Shown here one piece after another: positions 57,144 to 64,000 of a DNA stretch of 64,000 nucleotides. How positions within the stretch are numbered: the first letter of the stretch is position 1; every line of letters starts with the position of its first letter. The stretch is taken from assembly GCA_021234155.1 (NCBI GenBank), contig JAJEKV010000071.1:1561138-1625137 (forward strand), in the 5' to 3' direction. A program made the translations under genes and the position numbers. Under the pieces are notes generated by a model. It had not been told where the DNA came from. It worked only from the letters and a program-made list of their open reading frames with translations, and ran no database searches. Origin of the DNA: Isoetes taiwanensis (taxonomy: Eukaryota; Streptophyta; Lycopodiopsida; Isoetales; Isoetaceae).

Positions 57144-57877
57144 ATCTTCTTGATTTCCTTGAGAAATATTGATGTTCTTGACGGAATGTGGTGACTGTGA
57201 TGAATGTGGTGATAAGGACGAATGTGGTGAATGTGGTGACTGTGATGAATGTGGTGAATGTGGTGACTGTGATGAATGTGGTGAATGTGATGACGTGATG
57301 ATGAATGTGGTGGACCGTGTGGTGACGGTAGTGAATGTGGTGCAGGTGATGATTGTGATGAATTTGGTGCATGTGGTGACTGTAATGACTGTGGTGAATA
57401 TGAACTGATCTGATTTACCTCATCCTCCAGAATGTGCGCATACGACCAAGCTGCTTGTACTTGTATAGTGGGCTGATTTCTGTTTACCCCATCCATGCTT
57501 GATGTCAAAATCAGCATCTCTACTTGATCTTGATCAATTCCTTGCTGAAATAAAGTCTCATCAATGGGTATTTGAATGGACTCCTCCTCCATGTTTACAA
57601 GAGTCTCTTGTAACTCATCTTCACCAATACTTTCAAGTCTTTGGATATACTTATCGGCAACTTGCTGCTGTAAATGACATATTTCTGAAATTTGGGTACC
57701 TTTTAACCACTTGTACACAGTCTTATCTTCCTTGTCACCCACTTCCAAGACATGAAAACAACTAAGACCTTGCTGCCCCGACACCATACACAAGCCCCCA
57801 AAAAGTAACTCGCATTCATAATCATGATGGAAACCAGTATAAGGGTGGTTTTTAATACATGCAACTCGTAATGTCAA
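57095..57877 (-). pseudogene. Upstream polyprotein part of the Gypsy-type element, His-rich minisatellite
   Basis: 260 codons in a different frame from the reverse transcriptase. The first half (CELLFGGLCMVSGQQGLSC.., QIPIDETLFQQGIDQDQVEML) may be the spacer between protease and polymerase; no protease D[ST]G is visible. The middle is Ser/Pro-rich and runs into HHIHHIHHSHHIHHIHHSHH, encoded by the minisatellite at 57180-57410. The frame change to the polymerase near 57100-57143 could reflect repeat expansion. Confidence 0.65.
57180..57410. repeat. Minisatellite (gaatgtggtgactgtgat units)
   Basis: About ten imperfect units built from gaatgtggtga and ctgtgat on the plus strand. It lies within coding sequence of the Gypsy-type element and encodes His/Ile/Ser repeats on the minus strand. 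Confidence 0.9.
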
Positions 57878-60394
57878 TGAAAACTAGATGACTTTCATGG
57901 TTTTGTAATATCACTACTAGTTTGATCATAGTTCTTATACTAATTCTATGTCTTACACTAGTTTCTTAAAATTATTGCTAGTTTAGGAGGTGATTTTTGA
58001 GCCTACATTGTTAATATTATAATCTATGATGATTTTACATACTGGTTAGCATGATCAGATACATGGTTTTAACCTAGTTTCAATCCTCCCAAGCTTTTTT
58101 TATTAGTTCAAGAACCATGTTTGATTTTGGAAGTGTGTTATATGTTTTTGGCACATGCTTATTTACTATGCATAAAGGGGCTATTATATTGGTTTATGAT
58201 GTTGTTTTTTTACACACTTGTTTCAATCCTTAAAGTCATTACAAACTTTGAGCATAATTTCTTATATTAACTAGTAATTCCAACGATTATATCTATTTTT
58301 GCACTCCTTTTAGAGCATGATCCTTATTCGTAAAACTTATGTTATGTACATTGACTTGTCTACTGGTTGCATGGTGTGGTCTATGTTTTCTACCATTATA
58401 TGTAGCATAGTTTTATGTTGGGCCAAGTGTATATTTGTACTTATAGTTGCCAATGCATTCTTTGTGGTATAGTATTTAGTATCCATAGAGTGCACATTTT
58501 GTATGAAAGAGGATTTTGGATTATTTTAAGTGTTTATCATGCATGATTTAGAGGTTCCCTTGCATAATTGGAGTGACGAGGAGCTCTAGAGGTATGGTGT
58601 AGATAATAACCCTTTTGCTACCAACATAAGATTCTTTTTTTAAACTCAAACAATATTCACACCTATTGTACCATCTAGCAAAAGGCAATAGATGTTCAGA
58701 TACTGAACTTCACCTAGGCAGCAACTTAGAATAAAACATGCTTCACTTGCATGCAATGAAGAGTTACGAGAAATGCAAAAGCAATCTTGAATTCAAAGCA
58801 TGATCCTAATTGCATATAGTCACATTATATTAACTTCTAGGGGAATGGAGCCGGCTTGTCCTTGGCTGAATGTAGATGCCTAGTTGGCAGTTCTTATTTA
58901 TCCTTTCAGATCCGATCGGATCGCCAATAAATCATATGAGCTCTATGAATAACAATTTTCCTTGGCACTGTTTCATTCGATTGATTGATAAGGACCTATA
59001 TTTAGCTATAAGTATCAATGGTCATATGAGCACCAACGATTTTCTCATGAAATTGCTAGGTCAAATATGCATGAGCGTTCATTCATTAAAGAAATTCGCT
59101 AGATCAAAGATTCATGAACACGCGATCGTTGACCTTCAAGTCTAGAATCGTTTTCAAACCAGGAATACAAGCCATTCAATATAGTGGCGACAACTCACAT
59201 GTTTTTTTTTTTAAACCATTATAAATATGAGCCATTTAACATAGTGGCGACACAATCCACACTCAAGAATATTATCAACGTTCAACGCTAGGCTTGGAAC
59301 TAAGTTTTCACCGCTCCATTTTCGCTTAACTCTAAGTTATGATATGTTCCGATGAAGCACCAGACACAAGTATTATAATTTGCTTGGAGAAATTGAATAT
59401 TTTTAAGCAATAAAATATTGATACATTTACTTACTATAGCAATGGGATTGTAATAAATTTATGGAAGGGACAAGTTTCAATGGTTGCAAAATACAATTTA
59501 TTTATCATTCCAACTCTCTCAAATTAATTTATTGAAATCTTTTTACATTGTTCTCCATATCTGATAGAATTTGGGTTCATGTTATAGTGATCTGAGAATA
59601 GAGGCAAGATAATCTGACTTAAGGTTTGAGCCTACAGAACATTTAAAGGGAAAACGTGAAATATCCTATGGTTAAATAAGTGACAAAGTTAAAGGTTAAA
59701 TATTAGTCTTAAGGGTGCTCTATGGTCGCCCAATGGTTTCGGAAACAATGGAATCGGTCAAATGAGGTGAAGCCATATTACATTATATCTGGAAAGGGAA
59801 GGTTTGAATCAGAGAAGGGCACGTTGATATGATTGGAACCGCCTAAAAGAAAAACAATAAGAAGGAGCGAATCAATGCATATGGGTAAGCTGACTTGATC
59901 GGGCTGTTTTGCAGGAGTATGCTTGGGCATTCGAAGCTAAGTTCTCAAATATTTATACCATAATTGATAATTGATGCTCCCTGCCTAGTGCACTAGTCTA
60001 ATAAACATAGCATGTACTCGGCAATTCGGACTTTTGCTCGATCTTCTACCAGTTCGGCTATTCCAGTGAGCTTGAAATGCGGTTTTGACTTCGTATATGA
60101 GTTCAAAGCATACTCCAGGGACCAACTAGTAGGACCCACATATAGCCAAGCTCAACTCGCCATGTCTACATAGAACTTGTGTCTAATGTGTTTATGGAGA
60201 ATGCTCCCCTAAATAAAATGCAAACCTTTTGAGTTATGATGGTATTGTTGTGCATCAGGTCTTGTGCTTTAGACGTAAGCATTCACATTAGTCACATATT
60301 TTTGAACAAGGCCGTTTCAAAGTCTAAACGCCATAATAGGGCAAGAAATTACAAAGGCACAATTTTAATATTCTCTCTCTATTTGAGTTTCTCT
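57878..60394. other. A/T-rich region without recognised gene
   Basis: I see no coding sequence that I can name. A plus-strand frame at 58876-59145 is open but unrecognised. 'agccattyaayatagtggcgaca' occurs at about 59173 and 59230. No gag or LTR of the neighbouring retrotransposon is found. Confidence 0.4.
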
Positions 60395-60538
60395 CCACGG
60401 TTTTTCCCTCGAAAACCCTTCGGGGCGGGGGTTTTTTAGCCCGGACAGTAATAAGTTTGCTGCGCTCCTTGTGGGTCCCATAGGCCGATTGGCCTCAGTG
60501 GACGATAAAAAATCATTCTTATTCTTATTCTTATTCTG
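60395..60538 (+). mobile_element. 5'-truncated LINE 3' end
   Basis: It matches the 3' UTR of the LINE at 35335-35455 (tttttccctcgaaaaccc.., gggtcccataggccgattgg.., gacgataaaa) and ends in a TTCTTA/TTCTTAT simple repeat instead of TTCTA. This is a short dead-on-arrival copy or a SINE using the same tail. Confidence 0.88.
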
Positions 60539-61082
60539 TAACTCCATCTCTATGTATACATAGCGCATTACCAACACATATGAGTTCAAAATGGTCGTGT
60601 CTTATTTCTAGACTGTATAGTTAACCTTTGGCAATTTAGGCAGTCCTAGTTGCTTCTAAAATTCTAAGTTTTGATAAGGTGAGAAATCATTAGTTATGCT
60701 TTAGATAATTATCTATGCCTTAGACACATTTCTTAACATAGAGCCTCATATTTGAAAGATGACATCATGACCAACATTCAAAATTCATATCTTATTAATG
60801 TTGTAGGCTATTGCAAAAAATCTGAAGACGTAAAAAAATTTGCCACCTACTAGTTTTTTGTTCACTCTCTCAAACCTAACTTTGAAGTAACAACAGAGAT
60901 CAATTTTCCCGGCATCCGGTATGGAGAAACGCCTCCGCCATGATAAATCATTACGGCGAAATTGTCTTGCAGCTCTTCAACGGATACTGCCGTGATTGTA
61001 TGAGGTATGCTATTCTTCTTCCTATTTTCATTCTGTTTTCTGATAAACATGGCTGAACAAGTGCCGTTCATGGCAGAAGTTC
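60539..61082. other. Spacer
   Basis: No gene is recognised. A minus-strand frame at 60862-61071 has no motif. Confidence 0.35.
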
Positions 61083-62150
61083 ATGGCACAAGTGCCGTTT
61101 ATGGTAGGAGAGTGGACGGAGCTTTTGCATGGAAGCAATAATAGCCCCATTGTGTGCATGGATCTGCTGGCTTTGGAGGATGTATTAGTAGCGGCTACTC
61201 AGGAGAAACTTGTTGCATGTGGAAATGGGCAAGGAGAAGTCATGGTTGTAAGGGTGCAACGCAGCCAAACTATTGTAAAAGTGATTCAAAGTTATCAGTG
61301 GATTGCAGAAAAGGAAAGGCAACTTCTAGGAGTTTTCTATTGTAAGAGTTTAGGGCCCAGGTATTGTATCAATTCCTTCCATAATAGACATAGGCTCATG
61401 TGAGGCCTACTGGCAATGTTGATCGTTTTGATCTAGTCTTTAGGTATGTCTTTACTGCAAATCCAGAAGGGAAGATACACATCTGGCTTTTGGATCAGAT
61501 ACCTGAGGGATGCCGGGATTGTGATTTTGCGAGCAAAGAATGCAAACCAAAGTTATTGGCAATTTTGGAATCTTCATTTCGTTCCCGGATGGTCTGCTTG
61601 GATGCAAGCTGGGAACATGAGGTAACCAACTCCTAAATTCTTTGTTACAAATGCGAGCTCCTTGCTTTCTTGGTATTTATTTTATTTGCTAGTTTTTTCT
61701 TCAAGTAGCGGGCTGATAAGTGCTAAGTAAAGCTCTTTTGAATAACTTCTTGGCTGCAGCTCATTGTTTGTGGTGATCAACGTGGAAATATTGTGGCATT
61801 CAATTGCCCTTGGACCATTTGACAAAAAGATATGGCTTCAAGCTGGATTGTAAATGCAGTATCATTTAAAGGGGGCCATGGAATATCTGCTGTTGCTAGC
61901 ATAGCTTTATCTGCCGCAGCTCCAGGCAAACAATGCCAATTAATATCTATAGGTATAGTTCAGTACTTTCCTGTCTCCACTTGTAAGTACGAAGTAATTT
62001 ACCCTTTTTGCAAATTGGTGCAGACAGGGCGGGATGGTTGCATTTGCAAGTTTTTATACGACAGTAGTACTCCTATGGAAATGCTGGTTTGTGTATATAT
62101 AGAAAGGATAAAGACATTGACTATGATCGAATCTACTCAGGACGCGGAGA
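61083..62150 (+). pseudogene. WDR6-like WD40 repeat protein, partial pseudogene
   Basis: Exons: from about 61083 to 61360 (WTELLHGSNNSPIVCMDLL.., QLLGVFYCKSLG), 61444-61621 (YVFTANPEGKIHIWLL.., SRMVCLDASWE), 61760-61952 (LIVCGDQRGNIVAFNCPW.., GGHGISAVASIA), 62024-62085 (TGRDGCICKFLYDSS) and a short one near 62100-62145 (RIKTLTMIES). Borders are GT/AG and the segments follow the order of the middle of plant WDR6-type proteins, which act with a methyltransferase in tRNA 2'-O-methylation in yeast and animals. A TGA and a frame change follow CPW near 61820. The N- and C-terminal thirds are missing. The next pseudogene (sigma factor) is unrelated. Confidence 0.72.
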
Positions 62151-62739
62151 GGGACTGAATTGAGTAAGCAATTTGCCTGCAATCCTTATCTGACATGTTA
62201 TTTGTCAATGCAGGATCTCCTTAAATTGGAGAGAATGAAGGTTGAATTCATTGATAAAATGGGCAAGAGTTGCAGGGATTGAGCGAACTGTTCTTCAGTA
62301 GAAATTATGGGCAGGGAAGAAATGTAAGGACAAGATGGTTAGTTGTAACCTTGGTGTACTTGCAATTATTGCTAGGAAGTTTCAAGGAAATGGGTTGTCA
62401 AATCCATCTTCTTCAGGTTGGCTTTCCTCTTCGTTTCTTAATCAAACTTGTTTATCTAAAAAGCTTTTTAATTGATAAAATATTATGACATCAATACTAT
62501 CATTTGCATCATGTTAGTTTGTATGGCGTAGAATGCTTTAATTTTAGAAATCACACTTTGCTTTGTCTGATATGGTCCACGAAAGGACATCGAACTAATT
62601 AAGCATATGATTGTTTCTACCTATGCAGTTAAAGGGGACACTCTACTTTTATTTTTGTTGCCTGCTTCATTTCATTTTAATTTCCTTAGAGGCATTGTTT
62701 CAGCATAAGATATATGTGATATACGTTTTAGTGCTGCAG

Positions 62740-63470
62740 GAAGGGAGCATAGGTTTGATCAAGGGAGTAGAGAAATTTGATTCTACCAAGGGATTTAAGC
62801 TCTCAACATATGCGTACTGGTGGATAAAACAAGCAATAAGCAGGGCAGTGGCGCTGAAGGCAAAAAGCATACGTCTACCTGCACGTTGTCTATCAGGCCC
62901 TTGTGCATATTTTTTCATTTTCCTGACTGTGAGTGCTTTTCCTCTAATGCTGCACATTTAATTTTGTTTAGGTTCATCATTATGAGATAATATCGCGTAT
63001 AAGGAATGCCAAATTTTGAGAAGCATGGGAGAGCTCCTAAAGAGCAAGAATTGGCAGAGTTTGTTGGCTTGAGTGTGACTAGGATAAGTACTCTTATGAA
63101 TTGGTCAAAGCCAATTTGGTCTCTTGACAGACCTATTGGTGATGGCACTACAACCTTTACGGTAAGCTTGTATTCTGCTTGATTCAACTGCTATTAAACA
63201 GATGCTGATAGCCTTAACATTGCAGGAGATACTTGCAGATGAGACTTCTGAATGTACTGAGAAAGTTACCAGTGTATTGTGGCTAAAAGAAGATGTGGAC
63301 AAGGTTTTGCATACTTTAAAACCACAGGAGCCCACAGGAGTGAGAGATTATATGGCATCGATTTGGTCTGGCTGGTGGCGGCAGGTCTAAGACTCTTGAA
63401 GAAGTGGGTTACATGTACAATGTGACTAGGGAACGCATATGACAAATTGAAAACAATGCAATGCGCAAAT
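62740..63470 (+). pseudogene. SIG: Plastid-type RNA polymerase sigma factor pseudogene, regions 2.3-4.2
   Basis: Nuclear-encoded sigma-70 proteins direct the bacterial-type plastid polymerase to promoters. The exon from 62740 encodes [32 protein letters not shown] (regions 2.3-2.4) and SIRLPA. Exon 62972-63161 encodes region 3 (APKEQELAEFVGLSV.., SLDRPIGDG). The exon from 63226 encodes ADETSE..DVDKVLHTLKPQE (region 4.1), then after a frame change RFGLAGGGRSKTLEEVGYMY and NVTRERI (region 4.2 helix-turn-helix). Breaks: no usable donor after SIRLPA, TGA/frame change near 63017, TGA at the Arg of ERIRQIE (near 63438), another TGA soon after. The N-terminal exons are absent. Confidence 0.88.
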
Positions 63471-64000
63471 GAAGACAATCAAAACAAACTAATGGTCTGC
63501 GCTGTCACATGTGTTCCTAACTACTAGGCGAAGGACCTCACTACTAGGCAAAAGACAATTGAAGAATTTATCAATGAAATTAGCAACCATTTTCAGATTA
63601 TGGAAAGAGGTGCCTGATATTATTGTACTCTGATAACAAAATTCAATGGAAAAAAAAATTGAGCATCTTGGTCTTCTGTACTCTTCCCTTTTGTAATCGA
63701 AATACCGATAATAAGCAAATTTGGATTTAAAAAAAGAAAAAAATAAAATAAAAATGCTCAAATGAACCATATATGCTGAAATATACCAATTAATTAGGAG
63801 ATATCACAATTTAGAACCATGTAAAAAAATCATGAACCCTCAAATTTTATTACGCTAATATATGAAGGTTGAATACTATGGTCTCTTATCGTATTACCAA
63901 ACTTGATACGTGAAGCACAGTAAAGCTGATATCATGAAAAAATAAACTAATTTTTCACATTATCGTGGAAGCAAAATTATATTGGTATATCTAAAGCAAG
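63471..64000. other. A/T-rich flank, nothing recognised
   Basis: A/T-rich sequence with an A-rich run near 63730. No coding sequence, repeat or RNA gene is recognised up to the window end. Confidence 0.4.

Larger units (their letters stand above)
53632..57877 (-). mobile_element. Ty3/Gypsy-type LTR retrotransposon, minus strand, truncated at 5' side
   Basis: The left end (53632) starts TGTTAGAG..CTCTAAC, a typical TG terminus with short inverted repeat, and interrupts the Helitron Rep copy. Reading on the minus strand, the order is upstream polyprotein (57877-57095), reverse transcriptase (57143-55974), RNase H remnant, integrase (55808-54930) and integrase C-terminus (54945-54397), which is the Ty3/Gypsy order. 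Gag and the 5' LTR are not found at 57.9-60.4 kb, and the Helitron sequence expected on the far side of the insertion is not seen either, so the right half was deleted. The left LTR's inner border lies somewhere in 53900-54390. Confidence 0.85.

Noticed and set aside
57169-57408. Plus-strand Cys/Glu/Asp-rich frame (metallothionein-like)
   Set aside because: It is a translation of the minisatellite on the strand opposite to the retrotransposon coding sequence.
1-64000. tRNA, rRNA or organellar insertions
   Set aside because: I looked for tRNA box-B-like sequence and plastid gene motifs and found none that could be supported by reading alone.

Overview
This window is nuclear DNA of a land plant. 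The evidence is spliceosomal introns with GT..AG borders, plant-type genes (an EXO70 exocyst subunit, plastid-type iron superoxide dismutase, ferric reductase oxidase, PLS-type pentatricopeptide repeats, a plastid-type sigma factor), plant-type Helitron ends and TTTAGGG-type repeats. Dense nesting of mobile elements and many decayed intron-bearing gene fragments suggest a large genome; a fern, lycophyte or gymnosperm would fit, but the species cannot be read from the sequence.

Layout. 1-1897 holds no gene I recognise. 1898-5731 (minus) is an EXO70 gene, the only clearly intact host gene; its 3' end carries an in-frame 245-bp tandem duplication. 5.7-18.5 kb is a graveyard: one exon of a ferric reductase, an unrecognised frameshifted coding stretch, a retrotransposon gag remnant, and pseudogenes of iron superoxide dismutase, a PPR protein, an aspartic protease and CDP-diacylglycerol synthase. 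They keep introns and splice sites but carry stops and frameshifts.

18.5-27.3 kb is the most unusual element: a retroelement of about 6.46 kb with a reverse transcriptase of probable Penelope-like type, a large upstream protein of unknown function whose coding sequence appears to contain an intron, and a head-to-tail partial second copy of its first 2.3 kb. 27.3-30.0 kb has no recognised gene. 30.1-36.4 kb is a mosaic: a seven-copy palindromic 16-mer array, three copies of a dispersed repeat with a (TTTAGGG)2 motif, a 750-bp terminal-inverted-repeat element with a clean 4-bp target duplication, a long hairpin around a Mutator-like transposase tail, and a decayed LINE ending in (TTCTA)n.

36.4-40.3 kb holds little. 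About 40.3-47.17 kb is a Helitron with Rep, PIF1-type helicase, two related accessory genes and a canonical hairpin-CTAG 3' end; 50.5-53.6 kb holds another Helitron 3' end and a second Rep copy. That copy is cut at 53,632 by a minus-strand Ty3/Gypsy-type element (integrase, RNase H remnant, reverse transcriptase) with a His-coding minisatellite in its polyprotein. 57.9-60.4 kb is featureless apart from a 5'-truncated LINE tail at 60.4 kb. 61.1-63.5 kb holds decayed copies of a WDR6-like WD40 gene and of a sigma factor.

Apart from EXO70, nothing forms a working pathway. The genes are connected by transposition history: insertion into insertion, and decay in which several stop codons look like C-to-T changes.
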